From Cyclobacteriaceae bacterium (GTDB lineage Bacteria > Bacteroidota > Bacteroidia > Cytophagales > Cyclobacteriaceae): a stretch of 64,000 nt of DNA. Positions 52,243 to 61,282 of the stretch are shown piece after piece (within the stretch, counting starts at the first letter, position 1; every line of letters begins with the position of its first letter). Location of the stretch: positions 248,001 to 312,000 of the forward strand of contig JALHOT010000002.1 of NCBI GenBank assembly GCA_022842845.1, read 5' to 3'. The translations under genes and the position numbers were made by a program. The notes below the pieces were generated by a model that was not told the DNA's origin, ran no database searches, and saw only the letters and a program-made list of their open reading frames with translations.

Positions 52243-52940
52243 CAATTGAATTCGTAAAAAACCTGTCTAACTACTCACAGTGGTTAGGCAGTTTCTTAAT
52301 TGCCTTCTTAGTATTTAGGAAGTACAGCTCATGTTCAAAGGAGATAAAGATAATAGGAATTGTTGCATTGGTGAGTATAATTTTCCAATCCATGCAAAAT
52401 TTCAGTTTACACTTTTTAAATATGCTATATCTTAATGCAATTGGTGATTGCTACGTGTACCTTGAATCCCTTTTACTTTTTACTTTCTATTATCTGCTTT
52501 TTGTGAACAATAGAATTGCAAGATTCTTGGTAGTGGTAGCGGCAATAACTTCTTCATCAATTTATGTGTTGGTAAATGTTGGAGACCCCAGTTATCCATG
52601 GTACGCAGTACTAAGTTCTACTGAGGGAGCATTGTTGATTTTGTTTTCAGTGATGTTGTTTTTCAAGTTGGTAAAGGATTTACCACAAGAGAATCTTCTT
52701 GACATGCCAGTCTTTTGGATAAATGCAGCTGTTTTGTTTTTCTATAGTTGCACTTTTATGCTTTCCCTCACAATGGATTACATAGCTCAAATACTTAGAA
52801 ATGATTTTACCATTTTTTGGACCTTTCATAATTTTTTAAGAGCCTGTTTCTGTATGGTTATCTGTATAGGTATTTGGAAGGCACGTAAACTAAACAATCA
52901 ATCAAATGATAAATCAAATAAACAGCACAGTATTGGATAA
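52239..52940 (+). CDS. Seven-helix membrane protein, cassette copy 3
   Basis: 233 residues. Seven hydrophobic helices with LSNYSQWLGSF, YLNAIGDCYVYLES and FYSCTFMLSLTMDYIAQIL. The C-terminal tail after WKARKL is polar and longer (NNQSNDKSNKQHSIG). Translationally coupled to small protein copy 3. Confidence 0.72.
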   Translation: MTIEFVKNLSNYSQWLGSFLIAFLVFRKYSSCSKEIKIIGIVALVSIIFQSMQNFSLHFLNMLYLNAIGDCYVYLESLLLFTFYYLLFVNNRIARFLVVVAAITSSSIYVLVNVGDPSYPWYAVLSSTEGALLILFSVMLFFKLVKDLPQENLLDMPVFWINAAVLFFYSCTFMLSLTMDYIAQILRNDFTIFWTFHNFLRACFCMVICIGIWKARKLNNQSNDKSNKQHSIG

Positions 52941-52982
52941 TCCGTTTATGTGCTGTCCTCAATATAAGTTCAATAATAAATT

Positions 52983-53672
52983 ATGAGTTCTCTAATGATC
53001 TACAATCTGTCCAACTACGCTCAGTGGTTAGGCAGTTTTGTAATTATGAGTTTAGTACTTGCCTCTTATACGCGATATGATGGGAGTATTAAGATCTTGG
53101 GTTTAATGGGGCTTGTGAGTGTTGTACTTCAATTTCTTCAAACTGGGAGTCAAGTATTTTTTGGTGTTCGATATCTCAACGCCATTGGTGATTGTTATGT
53201 GTTTTTGGAAACCTTGCTTTTTTTAGCCTTCTACTATGTATTCTTTGTCAATAATCGCTATTTGCGTCTCGCTTTGCTTGGCTCAGCTTTCTTGAGCGTT
53301 AGTATTTATGGGATGGTACTTCTTGGTAACACCACGTACCCCTGGTATGCAGTGCTTAGTGCAACGAGGAGTGTATTGTTGATATTTTTTTCGGTTGTTG
53401 CTTTTTTTAAGTTACTAGCTGACTTGCCAAACAACAATCTATTATCCATCCCTACATTTTGGTTCAATTCGGGTATCCTCTTTTTCTTTAGCTGTACGTT
53501 TATACTGTCTCTTACCATGGACTACATTGCCCAGGTATTAAGAGATGATTTCCAGTTTTTTTGGGCCTTTAAGAATTTTCTGAGAGCTGGTTTTTGTGTG
53601 GTGATTTGTATTGGTATTTGGAAGGCCCGGAAATTGGCCGATCAGACCGGACCAAAAAATACTATTTCCTGA
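52983..53672 (+). CDS. Seven-helix membrane protein, copy 4, without small partner
   Basis: 229 residues. Shares LSNYAQWLGSF, YLNAIGDCYVFLET, FFFSCTFILSLTMDYIAQVL and CIGIWKARKL with copies 1-3. No small Cys-Pro-tail gene precedes it; the 42-base gap after copy 3 is too short for one. It is most like copy 3. The histidine kinase gene starts 18 bases after it. Confidence 0.72.
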   Translation: MSSLMIYNLSNYAQWLGSFVIMSLVLASYTRYDGSIKILGLMGLVSVVLQFLQTGSQVFFGVRYLNAIGDCYVFLETLLFLAFYYVFFVNNRYLRLALLGSAFLSVSIYGMVLLGNTTYPWYAVLSATRSVLLIFFSVVAFFKLLADLPNNNLLSIPTFWFNSGILFFFSCTFILSLTMDYIAQVLRDDFQFFWAFKNFLRAGFCVVICIGIWKARKLADQTGPKNTIS

Positions 53673-53690
53673 ATTTTATAATTTTACGGT

Positions 53691-54482
53691 ATGGAGCCCG
53701 CCAGAATAGACTTTATCGTTATGTTTTCCATTGCCACAGCCGTGATGTTATTGCTGGCCCTCAGCATTATTCTTTTTGTGATTTTTTATCAGAAAAGAAT
53801 ATTGTCAGAACAACTTAAACGGCAGTTACTCGAGGCCGGGTATCAGCAAAAAATGCTTGAGGCGGCACTTGAGTCGCAAGAGAAAGAAAGAAGCCGGTTA
53901 GCCAGTGATTTGCACGATAGTGTTGGTGCTATGCTTTCAACTATACGTCTCACACTGCATCCTGTTGTAAAGGCAGGTAACGGTCAGCCATTGGACCAAA
54001 CCAAGCAGTTACTAGATGAAACGATAGAAACCGTTCGCAGAATTAGCAGAGATCTGTTACCGGCAAGCCTGGAACGATTTGGCTTATCGCACGCTGTGCA
54101 GGAAATGTGTGAACGAATCAATATGTCTGGGATTATAGAAGTACAGTTATCAGAGTCTGGCCATAAAATTGAAATGGATAAAAAAAGGGAAGTAATGGTG
54201 TATAGAATCATACAAGAAATGATCAACAATGCCATTCGTCATTCCAAAGCATCTTTACTCAAAGTGCAGTTGGTGTGGACCGAAACACTCGACATCATTA
54301 TTCAGGATAATGGGCAAGGTTTCGATTATGAAGGCTTTAAAGATCACCACAATGCAAGCAAGGCCGGATTGGGTTTATACAGCATAGAAACCCGTGTTTC
54401 CCTCTTGGGCGCAAAGCTAGATTACAGTACGGTATTTCCTAAAGGCTCACAGTTTACAGTTAAAGTTCCCACAGCAGCATAG
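53691..54482 (+). CDS. Sensor histidine kinase with one helix (HisKA_3)
   Basis: 263 residues. One hydrophobic segment (9-33), a coiled coil (35-68), HisKA_3 with His75 in ASDLHDSVGAML, then HATPase with N-box QEMINNAIRH, DNGQGF (206-211) and GLGL (226-229). Only about eight residues precede the helix, so it has no extracellular sensor domain and probably takes its signal through other membrane proteins; the four preceding seven-helix proteins are the obvious candidates. Partner of the LuxR-type regulator two bases downstream. Confidence 0.9.
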   Translation: MEPARIDFIVMFSIATAVMLLLALSIILFVIFYQKRILSEQLKRQLLEAGYQQKMLEAALESQEKERSRLASDLHDSVGAMLSTIRLTLHPVVKAGNGQPLDQTKQLLDETIETVRRISRDLLPASLERFGLSHAVQEMCERINMSGIIEVQLSESGHKIEMDKKREVMVYRIIQEMINNAIRHSKASLLKVQLVWTETLDIIIQDNGQGFDYEGFKDHHNASKAGLGLYSIETRVSLLGAKLDYSTVFPKGSQFTVKVPTAA

Positions 54483-54484
54483 CC

Positions 54485-55135
54485 ATGAGTAACGCACTTA
54501 AAATTTATATAGCAGACGATCACACCATCTTTAGAAAGGCAATGGTGAGCCTGTTGCAATCATTTCAACGGGTGGCTACTGTTAAGGACGCAGAGAATGG
54601 TAAAGAGTTGTTGGCTTTGGTAAAAGAAGAACAACCGGACATTGTCTTGCTGGACCTTCAAATGCCCGTTATGGATGGTTCTGAGGCCTGTGAACATCTT
54701 TACAATAAGTACCCTGATGTGCGTGTGATCGTACTTTCAATGCACGATAGTGAGCGTTATATTTTGCACATGATGGATTTGGGTGCCCGCGCTTTTTTAT
54801 TTAAGAATGTTGAACCTGATGAGTTAGAACGAGCCATCTATTCTGTAGCCGATAAGGATTTTTATCATAACGAATTAATAGCCTCGATACTTCGAAAAAG
54901 TTTACGTGAAAAACACAACCTTAAACGCCCTGATTTTAACCCGGGCCTTAGCGACAGAGAGTTGGAAGTCCTCCGCTTAATCTGTGAAGAATACTCTACC
55001 AAAGAGATTAGCAGCAGACTTTCTTTGAGTGATCGAACAGTAGAAAACCACCGCGCCAGAATAATGGAGAAAATCGGTGTTAAAAATATCGTTGGTGTGG
55101 TGCGTTATGCCTACGAGAATGGATTGCTCACCTAA
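54485..55135 (+). CDS. NarL/LuxR-family response regulator
   Basis: 216 residues. Receiver with Asp11-Asp12 and phosphoacceptor Asp57 in LLDLQMPVMDG, then a LuxR-type helix-turn-helix (LSDRELEVLRLICEEYSTKE, LSDRTVENHRARIM). It should activate or repress genes when phosphorylated by the upstream kinase. Two short palindromes lie just after its stop. Confidence 0.92.
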   Translation: MSNALKIYIADDHTIFRKAMVSLLQSFQRVATVKDAENGKELLALVKEEQPDIVLLDLQMPVMDGSEACEHLYNKYPDVRVIVLSMHDSERYILHMMDLGARAFLFKNVEPDELERAIYSVADKDFYHNELIASILRKSLREKHNLKRPDFNPGLSDRELEVLRLICEEYSTKEISSRLSLSDRTVENHRARIMEKIGVKNIVGVVRYAYENGLLT

Positions 55136-55142
55136 AACAGCA

Positions 55143-55201
55143 CTAATTTTCATTAGGGGTTTTTACTCAATTTGCCTGAGGGCTTTTACCTACAATTAGG
55201 T
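55143..55201. promoter_or_regulatory. Two short palindromes downstream of the regulator gene
   Basis: CTAATTTTCATTAG (55143-55156) and ACCTACAATTAGGT (55188-55201) are perfect palindromes with four-base centres, 31 bases apart, in the gap 55136-55379, which otherwise contains no gene. They could be binding sites for a dimeric regulator. Length is short, so chance cannot be excluded. Confidence 0.25.
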
Positions 55202-55379
55202 AGGCCGGTTCGCAAGGTTAAACAATGGGGAATCTGTAATAATCAGATTATCATTGATTTACAGCTTACCGACTTCTTTGATGCGGAGCCGGCAGGCATT
55301 TCGCCAGCAGAGGGCCCAAACGGCTAGTTTTTCAATCACCATATTTGAACATCAACGGTTTAGGTTGTATTAGATGTTT

Positions 55380-55793
55380 ATGAAAATTCTGGTGATCAAC
55401 AGGCAGAAGGAGGTTATTGGTCAAATCGCAACAGTATTCGCATCCTTAGAAACAGTCATTCGGTATTACGATTCCGGCCTTGATGGGCTCTTGGCCGCTA
55501 GAATCGAATCGTTTGATCTAATTGTATGCGGTACTGATCTGCCTGTGATCACTGGTTTTGAATTGGTGAGATCACTCAGAAATTCATCCATTAATAAAAC
55601 CACTCCGGTTATTTTTTTGGCAGAAGAGCTTAATCATAAAACCACTTATCTCAGTCATATTTTAGGGGCTGCGGCTACCCTAAAATTAAATGATGAGCAG
55701 TTGGAGGAAGTGCTCCAAAGCCAAAAGAACAAGTTTAAAGAAAGAAGACTGTCCCATCTCGAAGATATTTTCCCAGGCTATAGCCTAAACTAA
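55380..55793 (+). CDS. Atypical stand-alone receiver domain
   Basis: 137 residues from ATG 55380 (MKILVINRQK). A receiver-like fold with Asp53 in CGTDLPVITGFELVRSLR. The acidic residues normally after beta-1 are replaced (VINRQ), so phosphorylation is uncertain. The C-terminal tail (KFKERRLSHLEDIFPG) is not a DNA-binding domain. It stands alone after the regulator gap. Confidence 0.62.
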   Translation: MKILVINRQKEVIGQIATVFASLETVIRYYDSGLDGLLAARIESFDLIVCGTDLPVITGFELVRSLRNSSINKTTPVIFLAEELNHKTTYLSHILGAAATLKLNDEQLEEVLQSQKNKFKERRLSHLEDIFPGYSLN

Positions 55794-56005
55794 TCTCTGT
55801 CTCGTTGGTAGTTGGCCCTAGTCAAATTATGCTGTAAGCTTACCTGTTACCGATTGGGCCGGTGCAGGTAGGCCCAGCTTTTTCATACAACTGCTAAGGC
55901 TCATATTATTAGTGCATCATCAAATCTTCACTTTTTGGTTAATAAATGATAATGAGGAACATTTATTGGATGATTTCGTTTAACTTAATGTCAACCACTA
56001 CAATT

Positions 56006-56197
56006 ATGACAAGTTCAAATCATCGGAACCAGATTCTGGAGACCCTGGAAGTGTTGGATTCGGAACAAGCTGAAAGAGTGCTTCACTACATGAAAGGCAT
56101 TCTTTATGCTGATCCAACAAAACCTGTCTACAAAAGATTTAAGAGAGATGCCATGCGGGAAATTCGCCAGGCATTGACCAAAGACAGAAACAGGTAA
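56006..56197 (+). CDS. Small hypothetical protein
   Basis: 63 residues from ATG 56006 (MTSSNHRNQILETLEVLDSE), helical and basic at the end (YKRFKRDAMREIRQAL). ATG 55946 or 55988 would add up to 20 residues. I do not recognise a family; size and charge suit a small regulatory or stress protein. The gap 55794-56005 before it has no evident gene. Confidence 0.5.
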   Translation: MTSSNHRNQILETLEVLDSEQAERVLHYMKGILYADPTKPVYKRFKRDAMREIRQALTKDRNR

Positions 56198-56211
56198 TTT
56201 TAATCCAGAAC

Positions 56212-56237
56212 GCTCAGCCTAGCCACACAAGCTGAGC
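56212..56237. terminator. Possible weak hairpin between convergent genes
   Basis: GCTCAGC (56212-56218) pairs with GCTGAGC (56231-56237) around a 12-base loop, between the small gene and the convergent purM. Seven pairs, no T-run. Confidence 0.35.
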
Positions 56238-56245
56238 CGTCAAGC

Positions 56246-57439
56246 TTAATCGCCATATTCGAACGAGCCGTACTCACTCGTTACAGAAACTCTATTCTTT
56301 TCTGAGGCCTCGACCCTTCCAATAATTTGTGCCTCTACACCAAAGCTTTTTGAGATATCGACAACTCTTTCTGCGTATTGCGCAGGAAGATATACTTCCA
56401 GGCGATGCCCCATATTGAATACTTTGTACATCTCTTTCCAATCGGTTTTACTCTGCGATTGAATCATTTTGAACAGAGGGGGTACGGGCAGCAAATTATT
56501 TTTGATGATGTGCAGCTTATCGATAAAGTGCAATACTTTAGTTTGAGCACCACCACTGCAGTGAACCATGCCGTGAATGTAGGGCCTTAGTTCTTGCAAC
56601 ATTTTAACAACAATCGGAGCATAGGTACGGGTGGGTGCCAATACCATTTTGCCGGCATTTACAGGAACACCCGATACGGTATCGGTAAGTTTTAAACTTC
56701 CTGAGTAAACGAGTTCTTTTGGCACAGCACCATCATATGATTCAGGATATTGAGATGCATATTGTTTTGCGAAAACATCGTGGCGGGCAGAGGTTAATCC
56801 ATTGCTGCCCATTCCGCCATTGTATTCCTTTTCATAAGTGGCTTGCCCATACGAAGCAAGACCAACGATAACGTCACCTGCCTGGATATTAGCATTATTG
56901 ATTACCTCACTACGCTTCATCCTGGCGATAACCGTGCTATCAACAATAATAGTTCTCACCAGATCACCCACATCGGCTGTTTCGCCACCGGTGCTGATAA
57001 TATTCAAGCCGTGGCTACGAAGCATGTCCAACACCTCTTCAGTACCATTGATAATGGCTGCAATAACTTCGCCAGGGATTAAATTTTTATTTCTGCCGAT
57101 CGTAGATGATAAGAGCATATTGCCGGTTGCGCCAACGCAAAGCAAGTCATCAATGTTCATCACAATAGCATCTTGTGCTATACCTTTCCAAACAGACAAG
57201 TCACCGGTTTCTTTCCAATACAAGTAAGCTAAAGATGACTTGGTACCCGCTCCGTCTGCATGCATAATGGAGCAATAGGCTGGATCATTGCTTAGGTAGT
57301 CCTCGGTGATTTTGCAAAAGGCTTTGGGGAAGAGGCCTTTATCAAGCTTGCTGATGGCTTTGTGTACATCTTCTTTGCTGGCAGAAACACCTCGCTGATT
57401 ATAACGGTCAGAGCTCACAGTATTGGGATTGAAATACAA
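56246..57439 (-). CDS. purM: Phosphoribosylformylglycinamidine cyclo-ligase (AIR synthase)
   Basis: 397 residues, somewhat longer than E. coli PurM. MHADGAGTKSSLAYLYW, QDAIVMNIDDLLCVGAT, STGGETADVGDLVRTI and VHCSGGAQTKVLHF are the PurM ATP-binding and substrate blocks. It forms aminoimidazole ribotide in purine synthesis. The length and divergence fit the Bacteroidota-type PurM. A TrmH-family gene follows 14 bases upstream on the same strand. Confidence 0.9.
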   Translation of the reverse strand: MYFNPNTVSSDRYNQRGVSASKEDVHKAISKLDKGLFPKAFCKITEDYLSNDPAYCSIMHADGAGTKSSLAYLYWKETGDLSVWKGIAQDAIVMNIDDLLCVGATGNMLLSSTIGRNKNLIPGEVIAAIINGTEEVLDMLRSHGLNIISTGGETADVGDLVRTIIVDSTVIARMKRSEVINNANIQAGDVIVGLASYGQATYEKEYNGGMGSNGLTSARHDVFAKQYASQYPESYDGAVPKELVYSGSLKLTDTVSGVPVNAGKMVLAPTRTYAPIVVKMLQELRPYIHGMVHCSGGAQTKVLHFIDKLHIIKNNLLPVPPLFKMIQSQSKTDWKEMYKVFNMGHRLEVYLPAQYAERVVDISKSFGVEAQIIGRVEASEKNRVSVTSEYGSFEYGD

Positions 57440-57453
57440 AGTTGATCAAATTT

Positions 57454-57993
57454 CTATAATGATAATTGCTTGTAAAAATGCCAAAGCACAATTCCGGCAC
57501 AAACTGAAACATTGAGTGAGTGCTTGGTGCCACTTTGGGGAATCTCCAGCGAAATATTGGCCATTTCCACCACTTCATCGCTCACACCCTCTACCTCATT
57601 GCCAAAAACCAGGCAATATTTTTTTTCTGCTTTTGGTTCAAAAACCTCTAAAGATTGGCTGTTCGTTGTTTGCTCTACAATAACAATTTCATAACCCTGT
57701 TCTTTTAGTTGGGAGATAAGAATCTGAGTATGTTCATGGTAAGACCATGGCACAGATTCTGTGGCACCTAAGGCAGATTTATGAATTTCCCTATGAGGAG
57801 GTGTGCCAGTAATACCGGTAAGATAAACATGGGCCACAGTAAAAGCATCGCCCGTACGAAAGACCGAACCTACATTATGCAGACTTCGCACATTATCTAA
57901 CACAACCACCAGCGATGATTTTATCTTTTGTTGATACTCCTGCACCGATATACGGCCAAGTTCTTCCATACTCAGCTTTCTATTTGCTTCCAT
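57454..57993 (-). CDS. TrmH/SpoU-family RNA 2'-O-methyltransferase
   Basis: About 179 residues. SPOUT fold with LDNVRSLHNVGSVFRTGDAF (motif 1), VFGNEVEGVSDEV (motif 2) and PQSGTKHSLNVSVCAGIVLW (motif 3), the knot that binds SAM. The RNA target is unknown. ATG 57993 (MEANRKLSMEEL) is preferred to 58062 because it limits the overlap with the upstream membrane protein gene to 14 bases. Confidence 0.92.
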   Translation of the reverse strand: MEANRKLSMEELGRISVQEYQQKIKSSLVVVLDNVRSLHNVGSVFRTGDAFTVAHVYLTGITGTPPHREIHKSALGATESVPWSYHEHTQILISQLKEQGYEIVIVEQTTNSQSLEVFEPKAEKKYCLVFGNEVEGVSDEVVEMANISLEIPQSGTKHSLNVSVCAGIVLWHFYKQLSL

Positions 57994-59386
57994 TGTTCTG
58001 AATGAGAGTGTAGGTGTCGCCCTCTTTTTTATACAATTTTTTCCACTGCGGTAGGTGCACAAAAAACGCTGTTAACAGATTGTTAGGGTCAATAATTATC
58101 TCTGGTCTGTTGATAGATAGTTGTGAATTGATCATTAAGATATTTTCGTAGTATTCTGGGTGTTCTATAATGCCCTTGGCGAGTTCCCACTCACTAAAAC
58201 CTGTAGCAGGTCTATTTGCGAGGTAGGCAGAATAATCATCACCAATAATCCAAAGGTCTTTGTCTTTTAAGCTAATCGCACGCTGCTCTACCAACAGGTT
58301 TTTATAACCAATATTGTTAAAGTAATTGTTGCGCACCACGTAAGCACTTATGATAATACCGATCCCCAATATCCAGAGGTTTATTTCGGCCAGCTTTCTT
58401 CGATGGATGGAAAGCAGAAAATGAGCAAGCAAAAAACTTAATGGGGGAAATAATGGTAATAAACTTTGAGGGCGTAAGGACCGTGTAAAGAATAAGTGAA
58501 TGATACCGGCAATTAACCAGATAAACATTGTCTGCAATAGTTGTGTCTGGTAATTAGTTAGCCTTATGGCACTGCTCAAAGTTAAAAATGAAATAAGAAA
58601 ATAGGTAATCGGAACGGCACTAATCATTAACAGTGTTTGCCAGCTAATGAACACACGCTCGTCAGCAAAAAGGTTTGCCTTATAGAAAAATTCAATGAGC
58701 GCAACGTGCTCTCCCCAAAGAAAGTAATAGCTAAAAAGTAATGTGTGTGGCAACAGAAACCCTGCTATAAAAAGAATTTGCCTTCTGGCAGAACTTCGTG
58801 TAAAAAGCACAAGTATGACTTGTGCCGCAATAAAAAAAATGATGTAAGAAAATACTGCCAATGAAGCCAAACTTAAATACACGCCAGATTTGATCAGCGA
58901 TGCATCATTAGGTTCTCTAAATTCGATTTCTCTAAAAAGGCTATTGATAGCTAGCAGCAGTAGACCTGATGCGAGCAAGGTGCCTGTAACTGACAGTACA
59001 TCAAATGAAGTGGCGCATAGTAAACAGAAAAGAAGAGAGGGGATATAAGTGTTTTCGGTAAAAGCTTTTCTATTAATAAAAATAAAGCCGATGTAACATG
59101 CCTGAAAAAACAGAATAACAAATCCTATACTATGCCTGAGTCCCAGGCTCCTGCCACTTAGCCAATTAATCATACCGTACATCCACTGACTGAGTAAGGG
59201 TGTTGAATCAATTAGCTCCGAATAAGGACTTAAACCGTCATTAATCTTTTCGCCCACAATAAAGCTGCTCAGCTCAGGCCATGTTAACCCCGGATTAAAG
59301 AGTAAAATGGGCAGTGAGATAAGCAAAAACAGGATGAGTAAACCCAAAAGCCTGTACGGATCGTTTATGCGAAAAAAGCTAAGCAA
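57980..59386 (-). CDS. Multi-pass membrane protein, unknown function
   Basis: 468 residues, about eleven hydrophobic helices and a soluble C-terminal part. MLSFFRINDPYRLLGLLILF and PELSSFIVGEKIND at the start resemble DUF6427-like membrane proteins, though I am not certain of this. It resembles polyprenyl-dependent glycosyltransferases in overall plan, but no catalytic Asp motif is clear. It overlaps the TrmH gene. Confidence 0.65.
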   Translation of the reverse strand: MLSFFRINDPYRLLGLLILFLLISLPILLFNPGLTWPELSSFIVGEKINDGLSPYSELIDSTPLLSQWMYGMINWLSGRSLGLRHSIGFVILFFQACYIGFIFINRKAFTENTYIPSLLFCLLCATSFDVLSVTGTLLASGLLLLAINSLFREIEFREPNDASLIKSGVYLSLASLAVFSYIIFFIAAQVILVLFTRSSARRQILFIAGFLLPHTLLFSYYFLWGEHVALIEFFYKANLFADERVFISWQTLLMISAVPITYFLISFLTLSSAIRLTNYQTQLLQTMFIWLIAGIIHLFFTRSLRPQSLLPLFPPLSFLLAHFLLSIHRRKLAEINLWILGIGIIISAYVVRNNYFNNIGYKNLLVEQRAISLKDKDLWIIGDDYSAYLANRPATGFSEWELAKGIIEHPEYYENILMINSQLSINRPEIIIDPNNLLTAFFVHLPQWKKLYKKEGDTYTLIQNNGSK

Positions 59387-59498
59387 GTGTTACAATTTTG
59401 CCCGAAAATACTGAAATGTTACCAGCGTTGCGGGCAGATTGATAAAAAACCCTTTCAGATTAATTAAATACCTTGGCTATGCCGTAACTTGCAAGCTT

Positions 59499-59861
59499 AT
59501 GACGGGTAGTACCAGACAACAGAAAGTAGGCAAGCTCATTCAAAAGGAAATGAGCGATATTTTTCAGCGTGACAGAAAAGGTCTTTTGGATAATGCTTTT
59601 CTCAGTATTGTTGAGGTGAGGGTAAGCCCCGATTTAAGTGTGGCAAAGCTATACCTAAGCATGCTGCTGGTAAAAGATAAGCAGGCATTGTTACAGAAGA
59701 TAAACGATCATAAAAAGGAGTTTAGAAAATTATTGGGCGATAAAGTGGGCAAGCAGTTGCGCATTGTACCAGAAATTGTGTTTTACCTCGATGAGGTGGA
59801 AGAGAATGCTCAACGTTTGGATGACATCATTAAAAATCTTGATATCCCCCCGGCAGAATAA
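59499..59861 (+). CDS. rbfA: Ribosome-binding factor A
   Basis: About 120 residues with RQQKVGKLIQKEMSDIFQRD, VRVSPDLSVAKLYLSML and a C-terminal QLRIVPEIVFYLDEVEENA, the KH-like RbfA fold. It assists late 30S maturation. ATG 59499 (MTGSTRQQKVG) is the family start; 59439 would add 20 unusual residues. Confidence 0.93.
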   Translation: MTGSTRQQKVGKLIQKEMSDIFQRDRKGLLDNAFLSIVEVRVSPDLSVAKLYLSMLLVKDKQALLQKINDHKKEFRKLLGDKVGKQLRIVPEIVFYLDEVEENAQRLDDIIKNLDIPPAE

Positions 59862-59884
59862 TACTTTTAAACGGTGCTAAATAC

Positions 59885-61108
59885 TTGAACCTGCCCTTTT
59901 TCATAGCGAAACGTTACCTGTTTTCTAAAAGGAAGAAAAACTTTATTAACATTATCTCCTGGCTATCGGTAGTGGTAGTGGCCTTTATTACGGCAGCTCT
60001 TGTCATCGTTTTATCAGTGTTTAATGGTTTGGGCGATCTCCTTCGCTCACTTAACAATTCCTTTGATCCGGAGATAAAGATTGAGGCAGCAGAGGGAAAG
60101 ACCTTTCTCATGTCTGATTCCCTGTTTCAAAAGGTACAATCAGTTGAAGGTGTTGCTTTGGTTACCGAAGTACTAGAAGACTATGCCTACCTGCGTTACC
60201 GCGATGCCAACCAGATTATTACACTTAAAGGTGTAAGCGATAACTTCATAGAGCAGCAGCGCATTAATAAATCCATCGTGCTGGGTAAGCTCGCGCTAAG
60301 AGAAAATGGAATAGACTATGCTTTAATAGGGCGTGGCATCGAATACAATCTATCCGTGGCGGTTAATGATCCGCTGTTTCCGCTTCAGGTGTATTATATC
60401 AAAAACACCAAATTAACCGGCCTGGATCCCTCAAAACTTTACAACAAGAAAAATATTATACCAGGCGCTGTTTTTTCTATTGTGCAAAGCTTTGACGACA
60501 ATTATGTAATAGTGCCTTTAACCTTTGCACAAGAATTAATGGATAGTGGTGCAAAACGAACCTCGCTTGAAATAAAGACCAAAGAGGGTGCTGATCAACT
60601 GGCAGTTCAGCAAAAGCTTAGAGAGTTGCTGGGTTCCACGTTTTTAGTTTTAAACCACGAAGAGCAGCATAAAGATTTATACAGGCTTTTAAAAATGGAA
60701 AAGCTCTTTACATTTCTTGCCTTTACGTTGCTACTCGGCATAGGAGCCATTAACATTTTCTTCAGCTTAATGATGCTTGCCCTTGATAAGAAAAAGGATA
60801 TTTCAGTGCTCATGGCCATGGGAGCTGATGGCACAATGATCAAGAAAATTTTTATTGGAGAAGGGGTTTTTATTGCCATGATGGGCACTTCTCTTGGCTT
60901 ACTACTGGGTGGTTTTATCGTATGGTTGCAAATGACTTTTGGCTTGATTTCTATGGGCATGGAATCGGCTGTAACAGAAGGTTATCCTATCAAACCCCTT
61001 TTGTCGGATTTTGTAATTACATTAATGGTGGTAGCCATCATCACCATTCTTATTTCAATCAGGCCCGCACAATTGGCTGCCAGATCTGCTGCAGTGGAGC
61101 ATCTGTAA
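59885..61108 (+). CDS. FtsX-like ABC permease (LolC/LolE type)
   Basis: 407 residues. One helix near the N terminus (FINIISWLSVVVVAFITAAL), a large periplasmic domain (about 55-270), then three helices, the FtsX arrangement. NLPFFIAKRYLFSKRKKNFI is the usual LolC/E opening. It transports lipoproteins from the inner membrane with LolD, which is not in this window. The start is TTG 59885, 23 bases after rbfA; no ATG is available near it. Confidence 0.88.
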   Translation: MNLPFFIAKRYLFSKRKKNFINIISWLSVVVVAFITAALVIVLSVFNGLGDLLRSLNNSFDPEIKIEAAEGKTFLMSDSLFQKVQSVEGVALVTEVLEDYAYLRYRDANQIITLKGVSDNFIEQQRINKSIVLGKLALRENGIDYALIGRGIEYNLSVAVNDPLFPLQVYYIKNTKLTGLDPSKLYNKKNIIPGAVFSIVQSFDDNYVIVPLTFAQELMDSGAKRTSLEIKTKEGADQLAVQQKLRELLGSTFLVLNHEEQHKDLYRLLKMEKLFTFLAFTLLLGIGAINIFFSLMMLALDKKKDISVLMAMGADGTMIKKIFIGEGVFIAMMGTSLGLLLGGFIVWLQMTFGLISMGMESAVTEGYPIKPLLSDFVITLMVVAIITILISIRPAQLAARSAAVEHL

Positions 61109-61174
61109 CCGTCATTTTTACCGCTTATTTTTTACCAATTGCTCAAATACTTTTAGTATCTTTCAGGTTCCCGT

Positions 61175-61194
61175 GGCTATGAAAAGCCTTTTTT
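61175..61194 (+). terminator. Weak hairpin with T-run after the permease gene
   Basis: GGCT (61175-61178) pairs with AGCC (61185-61188), followed by six T (61189-61194). CCCG and CGGG bracket it and may extend the structure. The stem is short, so termination is uncertain. The 174-base gap before the helicase gene holds nothing else. Confidence 0.4.
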
Positions 61195-61282
61195 CGGGTG
61201 TTTTAATTACTTTTTAGCATGTTTTTGGTTCTGTTAGGCTGCTATGATGCCTGCCTCAAAACCGTGATCTGATTGACTATTT

